A stretch of 64,000 nt of DNA, taken from assembly GCF_014647055.1 (NCBI RefSeq), contig NZ_BMOL01000001.1, positions 114,501 to 178,500 of the forward strand, read 5' to 3'. A program made the translations under genes and the position numbers. Within the stretch, counting starts at the first letter, position 1, and each line of letters begins with the position of its first letter. The notes beneath the pieces are model-generated. The model ran no database searches. It was not told the origin of the DNA and worked only from the letters and a program-made list of their open reading frames with translations. Shown piece by piece: positions 39,280 through 51,859 of this stretch. The DNA comes from Deinococcus aerolatus. GTDB lineage: Bacteria > Deinococcota > Deinococci > Deinococcales > Deinococcaceae.

Positions 39280-40425
39280 CTACAACCCCAGCATCTGCCG
39301 GTATCCCTGCACGATGCCTGCACCCCAGACCAGGGCCACCAGTGCGCCAAAGGCCAGGAAGGGGCCGAACTTGACGCGGTTCTCGCGCCGCAGGGCCATC
39401 CCTACCACGCCAATGATAGCCCCGGCAAACACTGCCACCACCAGCGCCACCAGCAGCCGTTCCCAGCCCAGGAAAGCGCCGATCACGGCAGCGAGTTTCA
39501 CGTCACCGAAGCCCATCGCGCTGGCGTCGTACTGAGTGTCCGCGCCGTCATCCTCGGTGCCGGGCCGGTGTTTGACCCACCAGTACACGCCGGCCACCAG
39601 CGACACCGCGCCCGCCGCTGCCAGCGCTCCCTGCACCATCAGGATCAGGCCGGGACCGATGCCTGCGCTGCCCAGGACCACGCTCAGGAGCAGGCCGCCC
39701 AGGGTGAGCGCCTCTGGAATCCGCACCACACGGCGGCCGAGCACGTTGGCGGCCGCCGACAGCAGCCCCACGCCTGCTCCCCACCACGGCCCCAGCCACG
39801 CCCCCGCCAGCAGGCCGAGGCTGATCTGCTGAAAGCCGATGGGAAACTCGGGGTACTGCCGCTCACGGAACCGGCGCAGCACCCAGGACCCGAACTGGTT
39901 GATGGCCACCAGCAGGCCCGCACCCAGGAGTGCCCCGTTGACCGCCCCGGCCAGATCAGGCAGGCCCTCTACCGCATTGCGGCCATTAAAGAACCCGAAC
40001 AGCAGGCCCAGGGCCACCCCCGGCAGGGTCAGCTCGTCGGGAATGGTGTATGTGTCCAGGTCAATGGCGCTGCTCACTAATAGCAGCGTGAACAGCAGCA
40101 TCAGGCCCAGGCTGCCCGCGCCGTAGACGCTCAGGGGAAACAGCACGGCGATGCCAGCGTAGCCCAGCCCGGTCAGTGCCTCCACGATGGGGTAGCGGGT
40201 CTTGATCGGCGCGCGGCAGTAACGGCACTTGCCCCCCAGCGACAGCCACGAGAACAGCGGCACCAGATCGCGCGGGCTGAGGCCGTGGTCACAGTGGGGG
40301 CAGTGGCTGGGCGGAAAGGCAATGTTCTCGCCGCGCGGAAGCCGCCAGATCAACACGTTGGAAAACGAACCTACCAGCAGGCCGAACACACCTGCGAAAA
40401 CCACCAGCAAGACGTCGAGATTCAC
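39280..40425 (-). CDS. Prepilin peptidase (type IV prepilin leader peptidase/methylase)
   Basis: A 381-residue polytopic membrane protease that cleaves and N-methylates type IV pilins and pseudopilins, needed for pili and DNA uptake. N-terminal zinc site CPHC...CRYC, then the two catalytic aspartates: one in AIDLDTYTIPD, one in the GxGD loop MGFGDVKLA. Compared with E. coli PilD-type enzymes (about 225-290 residues) it has some 100 extra residues, mostly membrane helices between the two Asp motifs. GTG start, leaderless. Confidence 0.92.
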   Translation of the reverse strand: MNLDVLLVVFAGVFGLLVGSFSNVLIWRLPRGENIAFPPSHCPHCDHGLSPRDLVPLFSWLSLGGKCRYCRAPIKTRYPIVEALTGLGYAGIAVLFPLSVYGAGSLGLMLLFTLLLVSSAIDLDTYTIPDELTLPGVALGLLFGFFNGRNAVEGLPDLAGAVNGALLGAGLLVAINQFGSWVLRRFRERQYPEFPIGFQQISLGLLAGAWLGPWWGAGVGLLSAAANVLGRRVVRIPEALTLGGLLLSVVLGSAGIGPGLILMVQGALAAAGAVSLVAGVYWWVKHRPGTEDDGADTQYDASAMGFGDVKLAAVIGAFLGWERLLVALVVAVFAGAIIGVVGMALRRENRVKFGPFLAFGALVALVWGAGIVQGYRQMLGL

Positions 40426-40431
40426 CGGCGA

Positions 40432-40437
40432 AGTGTA
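40432..40437 (-). promoter_or_regulatory. Leaderless -10 box for the prepilin peptidase gene
   Basis: TACACT on the minus strand, 6 nt before GTG 40425. Confidence 0.6.
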
Positions 40438-40665
40438 GGCCTCCCGGCCTTACAGCGGCCTTGCACCCTGAGACCAGCCCCAGCCAACCTTTTGACTGCG
40501 TTCCAATTTGAACACCATTCGGCGGGGCAGTGAGATACTGACGGGACAAAAATCCGGGATGCTGCTGCCCTGTACCTCCCCGCCGCACCCTGCCTGTCCA
40601 GCGCCTCATCCCGCGCCCCATCCGCTTCCACCCCGCCGACCTCGGCGCCCCCAAAGGTTCTGACC

Positions 40666-42132
40666 ATGACGCAAACCCCCACAACACACACGTCCGCCCC
40701 CGCCGATAGCCCCCGCATCACCCCACCCCTGCCACAGATCATTCAGGGCGGCATGGGCGTGGGCATCTCGCACTGGGGACTGGCACAGGCCGTGTCCAGC
40801 GTGGGCCAACTGGGCATCGTGTCCTGCACCGGCATCGACAACGTGCTGGTGCGCCGCCTGCAGGACGGCGACGAGGGCGGCCATGTGCGCCGCGCGCTGG
40901 CCGCCTATCCCAACCAGGAACGCGCCGAGAAGGTCATTCGGATGTACTTCCTGGAAAGCGGACGCGCCCCCGGCCAGTCCTACCGCCGCGTGCCGCTGCC
41001 CACCGTGACCAAGCACGGCGCGGCGTGGGAACTGGGCGTTATGGGCAGTTTCGTGGAAGTGTTCCTGGCGCGTGAGGGGCACAGCAACCCGGTGGGCGTC
41101 AATCTGCTGACCAAGCTGCAACTGCATACGGTCCCGGCCCTCTACGGCGCGATGCTGGCCGGGGCCGACGTCGTGATCATGGGCGCGGGCATTCCGCGCG
41201 AGATTCCCGGCGTGCTGGACGCTTTTGCGGCGGGTGGGCCGGCCTCGATCAAGCTGGACGTCAAGGGCGGGGACGCCGCCGTCCTGACCTTTGACCCTGC
41301 CGAGTACGGGCTGGAGCGGCGCGAGTTGAAGCGTCCGAAGTTCTACCCGATTGTGACCTCGCACATTCTGGCGGGCGTGCTGATGAAGAAGGCCAGCGGC
41401 TCGGTGGAGGGTTTTGTGATTGAAGGCCCCACCGCCGGGGGCCACAATGCCCCGCCTCGCGGCACGCCCACCTTCGACGAGTCCGGCCAGCCGATCTACG
41501 GCGAGCGCGACATTGCCGATCTGGACGAGATGAAGAAGCTGGGCCTCCCGTTCTGGCTGGCTGGCAGCCGCGCCACCCCGGAGGCGCTACAGGAAGCGCT
41601 GGCACGCGGCGCGGCGGGCATTCAGGTGGGCACGCTGTTCGCCTACTGCGCCGACAGCGGCCTGCGTGACGATCTGCGCGAACAGGTTCACGTGCTGACC
41701 AAGGAAGGCGGCGTGGACGTGTACACCGATCCGCTGGCCTCGCCCACCGGGTTTCCGTTCAAGGTGGTGCAGGTGGACGACACGCTGGCCCGCATGGAAC
41801 AGTACCTGGCCCGCCCGCGCGTGTGCGACATCGGCTACCTGCGCGAAGCCTACGCGGGTGAGGACGGCAAGACCGGCCTGCGTTGCGCCGCCGAGCCCGT
41901 GGACGCCTACGTCGCCAAAGGCGGCAAGATTGAGGACACTGTGGGCCGCAAATGCCTATGTAACGCCCTGATGACCGACGCCGGATACGCCCAGGTCCAG
42001 AAGGGTGGCTACGTGGAAGACTCGCTGATGACCAGCGGCGACAGCCTGAACGACATCGCCGCATGGCCTTTGGGATATGGGGCAGAGGATGTGGTCGAAT
42101 TCCTGCTGGGGCGGTACACGCCGGGAGCATAA
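40666..42132 (+). CDS. Nitronate monooxygenase / PfaD-like flavoenzyme
   Basis: A 488-residue FMN barrel protein of the 2-nitropropane dioxygenase family. PQIIQGGMGVGIS, GVNLLTKLQLHTVPALYGAMLAGADVVIMGAGIP, EGPTAGGHNAPPRG (FMN phosphate loop) and AAGIQVGTLFAYCADS are clear. The extra C-terminal 150 residues, with a CRC-like GRKCLCNAL segment, set it apart from short nitronate monooxygenases and bring it near PfaD-type enoyl reductases. Exact substrate unknown. The 240-bp gap upstream (40426-40665) has no gene; a GTTC-N6-GAAC dyad is its only notable element. Confidence 0.85.
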   Translation: MTQTPTTHTSAPADSPRITPPLPQIIQGGMGVGISHWGLAQAVSSVGQLGIVSCTGIDNVLVRRLQDGDEGGHVRRALAAYPNQERAEKVIRMYFLESGRAPGQSYRRVPLPTVTKHGAAWELGVMGSFVEVFLAREGHSNPVGVNLLTKLQLHTVPALYGAMLAGADVVIMGAGIPREIPGVLDAFAAGGPASIKLDVKGGDAAVLTFDPAEYGLERRELKRPKFYPIVTSHILAGVLMKKASGSVEGFVIEGPTAGGHNAPPRGTPTFDESGQPIYGERDIADLDEMKKLGLPFWLAGSRATPEALQEALARGAAGIQVGTLFAYCADSGLRDDLREQVHVLTKEGGVDVYTDPLASPTGFPFKVVQVDDTLARMEQYLARPRVCDIGYLREAYAGEDGKTGLRCAAEPVDAYVAKGGKIEDTVGRKCLCNALMTDAGYAQVQKGGYVEDSLMTSGDSLNDIAAWPLGYGAEDVVEFLLGRYTPGA

Positions 42133-42140
42133 CGCTCAGC

Positions 42141-42183
42141 AAAAGCGATGGGGGCCGCCTGAACAGGATGCGGCCCCCATCGC
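42141..42183. terminator. Terminator between convergent 40666 gene and rimO
   Basis: A 14-bp perfect stem (42145-42158 with 42170-42183); AAAA at 42141-42144 gives a U-tract on the minus strand, so mainly the rimO terminator. Confidence 0.85.
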
Positions 42184-42204
42184 CCGTTAGCACCTACGGC
42201 AGCT

Positions 42205-43701
42205 TCAGTGATGTCCCCCGAAATGCCCCAGTTGCGGCACATTCGGCTTCCACTCTGGCCGTTCCACCACTTCTCCAAACAAATCGTATTCGTCGCTGTC
42301 CTCAATGCGGGCGCGCACAATGTCGCCGATTTTAATCTTGCCTGCGAAATCGCCTGCGAACAGATAGACCTGACCGTCGATGCCGGGCGCGTCGCCCTTG
42401 GTGCGCCCGATCAGCCGGGTGCCCGGCGCGTCGCCCTCGTCGTCGTTGAATTCGTCGATGATCACGTCCATCACCCGGCCCACCTTCTCGGCCAGCCGCT
42501 CGGTGCTGATGCGCTGCGCCACTTCCATGAAGCGGGCGAGGCGTTCCTGCTTCACGTTCTCCGGCACGGGATCGGGCAGGGCGTTGGCATCGGCTTCCTC
42601 CACGTCCGAGTACGCGAAGGCGCCCACACGGTCCAGGCGGGCGTCTTCCAGGAAAGTCAGCAGTTCCTGAAACTCTTCCTCGGTTTCGCCGGGAAAGCCC
42701 ACGATAAAGGTGCTGCGGATGGTCAGTTCGGGGCAGATGCCGCGCCAGCGCCGGATGGTGTCCAGTTGTTTGCCTGCGCCGGGCCGCCGCATCAGCCGCA
42801 GGATGCGCGGTGAGGCGTGTTGTAGCGGCACGTCCAGATACGGCAGGATTTTTCCCTGCGCCATCAGCTCCACGATCTTATCGACGTGCGGGTACGGGTA
42901 GACGTAATGCATCCGCACCCACGCGCCCATCTCGCCCAGCTTGACGGCCAGATCGGTCAGGTGGGCGCGCACCTGTTCGCCCTGAAACTCGGATTCGCGG
43001 TAACGCACGTCCACACCGTAGGCGCTGGTGTCCTGCGAGATGATCATCAGTTCCTTGGTGCCGCCCGCGATCAGGCGGAAGGACTCGTACAGCACCGCGC
43101 CCGCGTCGCGCGAGACCTGCAACCCGCGCAGCTTGGGAATGATGCAAAAGGCGCAGGTGTGGTTGCAGCCCTCGGCGATCTTGACGTAGGCGTAGTGCCG
43201 GGGCGTCAGCTTGATGGTGGGCGCGAACACGTCGCCGTGCTTGGTGACCTCACGCTCAGGCCGCATACCGGGGGCCGCGACGGGCAGCACCCCCGTAAAT
43301 TCGTCCGTTTCGATGGGCAGCAGCTCGCGCACGTGCATCATCACGTCGTCTACCGCCTCGCTGCCGGTAATGGCAGCGACTTTGGGGTGACGCTCCAGAA
43401 TCTTGTCGGGGCGTTCGCCCAGGCAACCGGTGACGATCACGCGGCCGGTGGCCTCCAGCGCCTCACCAATGGCGCTCAAGGATTCCTCCACGGCGGGGGT
43501 GATAAAGCCGCAGGTGTTGACGATCACGGCGTCTGCGCCCTCGTAGCTGGCGGCCACCTCGTAGCCCTCGACGCGCAGCTGCGTCAGGATGCGTTCGCTG
43601 TCCACCAGGGCTTTGGGGCAGCCCAGGCTGATAAAGCCCACCTTGCGGCTTCCCACGTTTTGTATGCCCGTTGTTGTGGGCGAATCTACCGTTTGAGTCA
43701 T
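42205..43701 (-). CDS. rimO: Ribosomal protein S12 methylthiotransferase RimO
   Basis: A 498-residue radical-SAM enzyme that adds a methylthio group to a conserved Asp of ribosomal protein S12. UPF0004 domain [16 protein letters not shown], radical-SAM triad in [12 protein letters not shown], and a C-terminal TRAM domain (about 410-480). About 50 residues longer than the E. coli protein through N- and C-terminal tails. GGAGGAGA lies before the ATG. It follows purD on the same strand after 125 bp. Confidence 0.95.
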   Translation of the reverse strand: MTQTVDSPTTTGIQNVGSRKVGFISLGCPKALVDSERILTQLRVEGYEVAASYEGADAVIVNTCGFITPAVEESLSAIGEALEATGRVIVTGCLGERPDKILERHPKVAAITGSEAVDDVMMHVRELLPIETDEFTGVLPVAAPGMRPEREVTKHGDVFAPTIKLTPRHYAYVKIAEGCNHTCAFCIIPKLRGLQVSRDAGAVLYESFRLIAGGTKELMIISQDTSAYGVDVRYRESEFQGEQVRAHLTDLAVKLGEMGAWVRMHYVYPYPHVDKIVELMAQGKILPYLDVPLQHASPRILRLMRRPGAGKQLDTIRRWRGICPELTIRSTFIVGFPGETEEEFQELLTFLEDARLDRVGAFAYSDVEEADANALPDPVPENVKQERLARFMEVAQRISTERLAEKVGRVMDVIIDEFNDDEGDAPGTRLIGRTKGDAPGIDGQVYLFAGDFAGKIKIGDIVRARIEDSDEYDLFGEVVERPEWKPNVPQLGHFGGHH

Positions 43702-43826
43702 GCGCTCTCCTCCGTCCTCTCGCCTCTCTCCAGCAGGGCCAGAGGCAGGGTCAGCCCGGCAGTTTACAGGAAAGGACCGGCAGGGAGCAGGCCGCAGCTC
43801 ACCAAAGGCCGGGGCAAGGCGAGGGG

Positions 43827-45074
43827 TTACTCCTCGGTTGCGCGCGCCCCGATGCGGGAGCCGATGTCACGCCGCAACTGCGCTCCCGCAAACTCCACCC
43901 GGTCTGCCAGCGCGTAGGCCCGCGCCAGCGCCGTGTTCAGCGTCGGGGCCACGGCAGTGACGGCCAGCACGCGCCCGCCGCTGCTGTGCAGCTCACCGCC
44001 CACCTCGCGGGTTCCGGCGTGGTAGATGATCTCGTTCTCGCCCACACCCGGCAGGCCCAGCGGCACGCCGCGCAGCGGATCGCCAGGGTAGCCGGGGGCT
44101 GCCAGAATGACCACGGCGCTGGCCTCGTCGCTGAAGCGGACGGTGTGCGGGTCCAGCCGTCCGTTAGCCGCATCCAGGCAGTGCTGGGCGAGGTCACTCT
44201 GAAGCAGCGGCAGCACCGCCTCGGCCTCCGGATCACCGAAGCGGGCGTTGAACTCCACCACCTTCGGGCCGTCCGGCGTGAGCATCAGCCCGGCGTACAG
44301 CACGCCCTGAAACGGCAGGCCCTCGGCACGCATGCCCGCCAGGGTGGGAACGATAACGCGCTGCTTGATGGTCTCAAGAGCATCATCAGACAGTGGAAAC
44401 GGACAGATCACGCCCATGCCGCCGGTCATGGGGCCGGTGTCGCCCTCGAAGATGGTCTTGTGGTCCTGGCTGGGTGGGGTCAGGGCAAACGCTACGCCGT
44501 CGGTCAGGGCCAGCACCGACACCTCCTGCCCGGTCATGAAGTCCTCGATCACGGCGCAGGCGTCCGGCACGCTGAAGATGTCGCGCAGGGCCGCCTGAGC
44601 GTCGGCGACGCTGTGGGCAACCGTGACGCCCTTGCCCGCCCGCAGCGCCGCGTCCTTGATGACGATGGGCGCAGGCTGGGTGGCCAGATGGGCCAGGGCC
44701 GCGTCCAGATCATGAAACGTGGCGTGCCGGGCTGTGGGAATGCCGTGACGCTGCATAAACGCCTTGCTCCAGCCCTTGTCCCCTTCCAGACGACTGGCCG
44801 CTGCCGTGGGACCAAAGGCCGGAACGCCGCGTGCCGTGCAGGCGTCCACCACGCCCGCCGCCAGGTACGCTTCCGGGCCGACGATCACCACGTCGGCCGC
44901 CTCGCGCAGCGCCAGTTCAGCCAGCGCGTCGGCGTCCTGGGGGCTGTCCAGCACCTGTGCCAGCCCCGCGATACCAGGGTTGCCAGGGGTACACAGCACG
45001 GTATGCCCCTGTCGGGCGCAGGCATGGACGATGGCATGTTCGCGCCCGCCGCCGCCGATCACCAGCACCCTCAA
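43827..45074 (-). CDS. purD: Phosphoribosylamine-glycine ligase PurD
   Basis: A 415-residue ATP-grasp enzyme for the second step of purine synthesis (GAR synthetase). [13 protein letters not shown] (N domain), [32 protein letters not shown] (ATP-grasp), [15 protein letters not shown], and the metal-binding [20 protein letters not shown] are intact. The start is TTG 45074, overlapping the upstream stop as TTGA; the in-frame extension upstream belongs to the other gene. Confidence 0.95.
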   Translation of the reverse strand: MRVLVIGGGGREHAIVHACARQGHTVLCTPGNPGIAGLAQVLDSPQDADALAELALREAADVVIVGPEAYLAAGVVDACTARGVPAFGPTAAASRLEGDKGWSKAFMQRHGIPTARHATFHDLDAALAHLATQPAPIVIKDAALRAGKGVTVAHSVADAQAALRDIFSVPDACAVIEDFMTGQEVSVLALTDGVAFALTPPSQDHKTIFEGDTGPMTGGMGVICPFPLSDDALETIKQRVIVPTLAGMRAEGLPFQGVLYAGLMLTPDGPKVVEFNARFGDPEAEAVLPLLQSDLAQHCLDAANGRLDPHTVRFSDEASAVVILAAPGYPGDPLRGVPLGLPGVGENEIIYHAGTREVGGELHSSGGRVLAVTAVAPTLNTALARAYALADRVEFAGAQLRRDIGSRIGARATEE

Positions 45075-45985
45075 GACGGACGCACCGCCTTTTTCTGCCA
45101 GTAGCGCATCAGCCCCTGCACGCTCATCCACGGCGGGCAGGCGAAGTCGTAGCGGGCGGGCAGGTCCTCACCCTCCGCCAGCAGTTCCTGCATCAGCATC
45201 CTGGTATACGCCTCCGAGATCGCCCCGAAGTCCTGGCCCGCCTCCATTCCGGCGTGGATGCGCCCCGCATCCAGTTCCATCTTGTTCAGCAGGCCGGCCC
45301 AGTGGGCCGCCCCCTGGGCGTAGCTGCCGAAGTGCGCCAGATGCAGGGTCTGCGCGTCCCGCTCCCGCAGCGCGGCCACGCTCTGCCGCCAGACCTCCAG
45401 GTTGATGTCCGGCGGCGGCGTGGGCGCACGCGGGGTCTGGTGCGTGTCCAGGCGCACGCCGCCCACATCACCCACGAACAGGTCTTTCCCCGTGTGGTAG
45501 GCCAGGTGGTGAACCGCGTGCCCCGGCGTGTACAGGGCGTCCACGCTCAGGTCACCGATGTGCAGCGCCTCGCCGCCCGCCAGCACCGTCAGCTTCTCGG
45601 CGGGGATGGGAAGCATCTCGCCCCACAGGCGGTCCATCGCGTCGCCGTAGATCTGGGTGGCGCTGGCCACCAGCCGTTCCGGGCTGGCCAGATGCTTCGC
45701 GCCGCGCTCGTGGACGTAGGCCCGCGCCCCCGGCACCTGCGAAAGGATGCTTCCGGCAGCCCCGGCATGGTCAAAATGGATATGGGTAAGCAGCAGGTGG
45801 CGCACGTCCGCAAGCGTTGCGCCCAGGGCCTCAATGCCTGCAACCAGCGTGGGCAGGGTGCTGGTCGGCCCGGTGTCCACCACCGCCAGCCCGTCTCCGG
45901 TGTCCAGGATGTAGGCGGCGATCACGCCGGGGGTGTCCTGGAAATTCAGGTCCACCGTCTGCACCCCACCCCGCGTACCGGTCAC
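45071..45985 (-). CDS. MBL-fold hydrolase
   Basis: A 304-residue metallo-beta-lactamase-fold protein. LLTHIHFDHAGAAG gives the metal site, YTPGHAVHHLAYH the third ligand, FVGDVGGVRLDTHQTPRAPTPPPDIN the bridging Asp and a subgroup-specific loop. The C-terminal half is helical with LHLAHFGSYAQGA. Substrate unknown. GTG start overlaps the stop of a 57-residue membrane protein and its own stop overlaps purD, so the three genes are a tight translational unit. Confidence 0.87.
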   Translation of the reverse strand: MTGTRGGVQTVDLNFQDTPGVIAAYILDTGDGLAVVDTGPTSTLPTLVAGIEALGATLADVRHLLLTHIHFDHAGAAGSILSQVPGARAYVHERGAKHLASPERLVASATQIYGDAMDRLWGEMLPIPAEKLTVLAGGEALHIGDLSVDALYTPGHAVHHLAYHTGKDLFVGDVGGVRLDTHQTPRAPTPPPDINLEVWRQSVAALRERDAQTLHLAHFGSYAQGAAHWAGLLNKMELDAGRIHAGMEAGQDFGAISEAYTRMLMQELLAEGEDLPARYDFACPPWMSVQGLMRYWQKKAVRPS

Positions 45986-46155
45986 GCGGCCCCCGTGACT
46001 CGCGCGGCGGCCAGCAGGGCGGCGGCGACGTACTGCACGGCCGCCAGCCCCCGCAGGGTCCGCACGTTCCCGGCGGTCTTGAGCGGCCCCAGACTGAGGA
46101 ACAGAATGAACGTCGCGCTGAGCAGGATGAACCCGCAGAAAAGCCAGAGAAGCAT
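45982..46155 (-). CDS. 57-residue two-span membrane protein
   Basis: A short frame, easily missed, reading MLLWLFCGFILLSATFILFL then a charged turn (GPLKTAGNVRTLRG) and a second hydrophobic helix (VQYVAAALLAAARV). TATCCT lies 7 nt before the ATG, the leaderless arrangement, and the stop overlaps the next gene's GTG. Both signals and the protein-like hydrophobic pattern argue it is real. Function unknown. Confidence 0.72.
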   Translation of the reverse strand: MLLWLFCGFILLSATFILFLSLGPLKTAGNVRTLRGLAAVQYVAAALLAAARVTGAA

Positions 46156-46162
46156 GGGCGGC

Positions 46163-46168
46163 AGGATA
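46163..46168 (-). promoter_or_regulatory. Leaderless -10 box for the 57-aa / MBL / purD operon
   Basis: TATCCT on the minus strand, 7 nt before ATG 46155. Confidence 0.65.
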
Positions 46169-46212
46169 CCGTCTGGGGTCAGGCGGTGAGAAAAGAGTGG
46201 GCGGACGGCTGT

Positions 46213-46557
46213 CTAGCGCCGCGTCGTCAGCCCGATCAGGGCGTCCCAGTCGTCCGGCTGCCGGGCGTCGTCCAGGGCGGCGCGGTTGCGGCCCGTGAAA
46301 CCGCACTTCTGGCACTGGTGCACGATGATCCAGCCTTTCTTGCCGCTCTGCTCGGCACCCACCGGAGACAGCAGCCCGTGGCAGGTGCTGGCGCGGTCAC
46401 CGGGCAGCACGTCCACGTGCAGGCTGTGCAGGCACGCGGGGCAGTGGTTGCGCACGCTGCCGTTGGTCAGGGGCAGGACCTCCGCGCCGCAGTTGCGGCA
46501 CACGAAGGCATTGTTGGTGCCCTGCACGGTGAAGCGGCGGCCCGCTGTGTCGGTCAC
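46213..46557 (-). CDS. RNHCP domain protein
   Basis: A 114-residue zinc-ribbon protein. CRNCGAEV...RNHCPACLHSLHVD is the RNHCP signature that names the family, and CQKCGFTGRNRAALDD closes a second Cys pair. RNHCP proteins are small, widespread and of unknown function, thought to bind nucleic acid. GTG 46557 overlaps the stop of the upstream membrane protein gene (GTGA). Confidence 0.85.
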   Translation of the reverse strand: MTDTAGRRFTVQGTNNAFVCRNCGAEVLPLTNGSVRNHCPACLHSLHVDVLPGDRASTCHGLLSPVGAEQSGKKGWIIVHQCQKCGFTGRNRAALDDARQPDDWDALIGLTTRR

Positions 46558-46979
46558 CGTCCGCGCCTCAGCTGCCGCCCGCGCGCCTCCCAGCGGGAAT
46601 CCAGAAAGGCGCGGATCACGGCGGTGCCCACTAAGGCCGTACCCAGAAGCAGGTACGCCAGCCCGGCCCCGCTGACCACCCAGCCCTGCCACGCCACCGA
46701 GCCGGCCAGCATGCCCACCACGAACACCAGCAGGCCTGCCACCATGCACAGCCCCACGGTCAGCCGCCAGGCCCACACGCTGCCGCGCCACACGCTGTAC
46801 AGCAGCGCGGCGGTGGCGACGGCGTACAGCACGTTGCGGCCCCAGTCCGCCGTCTGCCCCTGCACCAGCCCGGCCACGAAGGGCGTGACGGTCACCATGA
46901 AAATGCCGACCAGCACCGCCAGCGTGGGCGTGCGCCCGGCCTCGGCCTGCCGGGAATCAAAGGGGGAAGACGCGGCCAT
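46554..46979 (-). CDS. Four-span membrane protein (hypothetical)
   Basis: A 141-residue protein with four hydrophobic helices (about 20-40, 48-62, 72-90, 100-122) between charged termini. No family recognised. Couples to the RNHCP gene by a GTGA overlap. No clear ribosome site or promoter before ATG 46979, so the start could lie a little further in. Confidence 0.7.
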   Translation of the reverse strand: MAASSPFDSRQAEAGRTPTLAVLVGIFMVTVTPFVAGLVQGQTADWGRNVLYAVATAALLYSVWRGSVWAWRLTVGLCMVAGLLVFVVGMLAGSVAWQGWVVSGAGLAYLLLGTALVGTAVIRAFLDSRWEARGRQLRRGR

Positions 46980-47160
46980 CAGACCGCTATTTCACCACGG
47001 CCAGGGCAGGACAAATGAGGGGCGGGCGCAGTTCAGAGGGGCCGGGCTGGTGGCAGGCACACGGCGGTGCCCTCCGAAGAACGTCACGGCCTGTCTGCCC
47101 TCCCGTCCCGACTCCCGGTAGACCTGTCTTGCATGGCCGCAGGGCAGCGCACCGTCCCCA

Positions 47161-47169
47161 TGACATACT
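47161..47169 (+). promoter_or_regulatory. Extended -10 before ddl
   Basis: TGACATACT (TGn plus CATACT) ends 8 nt before ATG 47178; near-leaderless. Confidence 0.45.
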
Positions 47170-47177
47170 GCGCCCCG

Positions 47178-48197
47178 ATGAAGAAGCGCATTCTGCTGCT
47201 GGCAGGCGGCCAGTCCGGGGAACACGAGGTCAGCCTGAGTAGTGCCCGCAGCGTCCTGGCGGCCCTACCGCGTGACCAGTTTGACGTGACGCCGGTGGCG
47301 ATCAGCAAGCAGGGGCGCTGGCTGCCGCCCACCGACACCCGGCAGGCGCTGGAAAACGGTGCGGCAGAGTCGGGCGGTGACCTGGTGCTGCACCGCGTCG
47401 CCAGCGCCGAGGGCTACGACGCCGTGTTTCCCCTGCTGCACGGCCCGATGGGCGAGGACGGCACGGTTCAGGGCCTGCTGACGCTGGCGGGCATCCCGTT
47501 TGTGGGCAGCGGCGTGCTGGGCTCGGCCGTCAGCATGGACAAGGTAATGACCAAGCAGGTGCTGGCCTCGGCGGGCATTCCGCAGGTGGACTGGCGGCTG
47601 GCCGTGCGCCGCGAGTGGCAGCGTGACGCCCAGACGGTGCGTGCCCGCGCCGCCGAACTGGACTTTCCGCTGTTCGTCAAGCCGGCCAACCTGGGGTCCA
47701 GCGTGGGCATCAGCAAGGTGGGTGGCCCGCACGAACTCGACGCCGCCCTGGACCTGGCCTTCAGCCTGGACCGCCGCGTAATCCTGGAGGCCATGACCAC
47801 CCACAAGCCCCGTGAGCTGGAGGTGGGCGTGCTGGGCAACGACGCCCCCACCGCCAGCCCGGTGGGCGAGCTGCGCTTCGCGTCCGAGTTCTACGACTAC
47901 GAGACCAAGTACACCGAGGGTCTGGCCGAGATTCACATTCCCGCTCCCATCAGTGGGGACGTGGCCCGGCGCGTGCGCGAACTGGCCCTGAGCGCCTTTC
48001 TTGCCCTGGACTGCGCCGGGCTGGCCCGCGTGGATTTCTTCTACGTTGAGGAAACCGGCGAGCTGCTGCTCAATGAGGTCAACACCATGCCGGGGTTCAC
48101 CCAGACCAGCATGTACCCCAAGCTGTGGGAGGCGGCGGGCATCGGCTACAGCGAGCTGGTCACGCGGCTGGTGGAGCTGGCCCTGGAACAGCGCTAG
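47178..48197 (+). CDS. ddl: D-alanine--D-alanine ligase
   Basis: A 339-residue ATP-grasp ligase that makes the D-Ala-D-Ala end of the peptidoglycan stem. [66 protein letters not shown] and [21 protein letters not shown] are diagnostic. Complements the Mur genes at 29-33 kb. The start at 47178 removes 37 non-coding upstream codons. Confidence 0.95.
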   Translation: MKKRILLLAGGQSGEHEVSLSSARSVLAALPRDQFDVTPVAISKQGRWLPPTDTRQALENGAAESGGDLVLHRVASAEGYDAVFPLLHGPMGEDGTVQGLLTLAGIPFVGSGVLGSAVSMDKVMTKQVLASAGIPQVDWRLAVRREWQRDAQTVRARAAELDFPLFVKPANLGSSVGISKVGGPHELDAALDLAFSLDRRVILEAMTTHKPRELEVGVLGNDAPTASPVGELRFASEFYDYETKYTEGLAEIHIPAPISGDVARRVRELALSAFLALDCAGLARVDFFYVEETGELLLNEVNTMPGFTQTSMYPKLWEAAGIGYSELVTRLVELALEQR

Positions 48198-48278
48198 GCG
48201 GCCCACCGCCGCCCTGTCCTGTCCACCCACCACCCCCGGTTCCCCCTTTCGGCGGACGCGCCCGTGCCGTGGGGGCCG

Positions 48279-48284
48279 TAGCTT
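48279..48284 (+). promoter_or_regulatory. Leaderless -10 box for the kinase operon
   Basis: TAGCTT, 6 nt before ATG 48291 (a second ATG follows directly). Confidence 0.5.
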
Positions 48285-48290
48285 CGTCGC

Positions 48291-50020
<1,730 letters not shown>

Positions 50021-50024
<4 letters not shown>

Positions 50025-51055
50025 CCGTCAGTCCCGAGACCCGCCCGCTGCTCCCGGTGCTGGCCCGTATGGCGCTAGGCCTGCTGCTGGCCGGTGCGGG
50101 CGCGCTGCTGGCGTGGCAGGGCGTGACGGTCAGGCCCACCCCCGGCATGGGCACCGTGACCACCCCGGTCCGGGCGGCGCTGGACGGCCCCCTGCCCAAC
50201 GATCTGGCGCGGACGGCGAAGCTGAAGATCGACGGGGACCGCACCAATCTCAGCGTGGGAGCGCTGCCCGCCGGCAGTGCGCTGGTGGTGGGCGGTCAGG
50301 TCACCCACCGCGCCCGCAACCCGGTGCAGCTCAGCACGGGCCGCAGCGCCGGGCAGACCGGCACTCAGCTGAACTTTGGCCTGACCCTGCGGGTGCAGGC
50401 GCTGCAGCGGAACGGCGTAACCGTCGCGTCGCCCGAACCCGTGCAGCACGTGATCGACCTCCGCGCCAGCCGCAGCCTGCCACTGACGCTGGGCATCCAT
50501 ACCCTGAGCGGGAACCAGACGCTGGACCTGACGCCGCTGCGGCTCCAGGCACTGAATGCCCGCAGCGTCAGCGGAGGGCTGCGGGTCACGCTGCCCGCGC
50601 AGACGGGCGGGCCGGTCGCCCTGGTCAGCACGTCGGGCAACATCCGGGTTCTGGCCCCTTCTGGCGCAGCGCCCGAGGCCCTGCGCGTCAACACGGTCAG
50701 CGGTGACCTAGACTTGGACCTGGCCGGGGCCACCACAGGCACGCTGGGGGCCGGAACGGCCAGCGGCAACGTGCGCCTGACCCTGCCCGCCGCCTTCTCG
50801 CGCGGCACCCTCACCACGGCCAGCGGCGATGTGGCGGTCACTGCCCTCGCGGGCACGCGCGGCAATCTGGACATCCGCAGTCAGAGCGGCGACGTGACCC
50901 TGCGCGCCGCCCCCGACCTGACCCTGCGCGTGCGCTTCACAGACCGTGACACGCTCAGCCTGCCTGCCGGACAGCCGCCCGCCAGTGCCCCCGATCTGGA
51001 CGTGTTCATCGACGCGCCGGGCGACAGGTTCACCCTCGAGCCCCTCTCCCCGTAA
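50021..51055 (+). CDS. Membrane-anchored DUF4097-like beta-solenoid protein
   Basis: A 344-residue protein with an uncleaved-looking signal anchor (about 16-34). From residue 185 it is a repetitive beta structure of short strands with SGNIRV, SGDLDLDL, SGNVRLTL, SGDVAVTAL and SQSGDVTLRA, spaced 20-24 residues, the DUF4097/adhesin-like pattern found in cell-envelope proteins. Placed between a kinase and a response regulator, with GTG overlap to the kinase, it may be an accessory sensor like LiaF; that is inference. Confidence 0.8.
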
Positions 51056-51132
51056 GTCCTGTCCCGTCACCACCCTGTCCCGGTCGATTTCCGGTCAATA
51101 CAGCGCCACCACGGCAGCCCTAGGAGGCCCCC

Positions 51133-51786
<654 letters not shown>

Positions 51787-51859
51787 GTACGGCCGGAGTC
51801 AGAGCCGCCGCGCGTGGACATAGGCGACGACGATAGCGGAGGTACCTATTGAGAACCGG

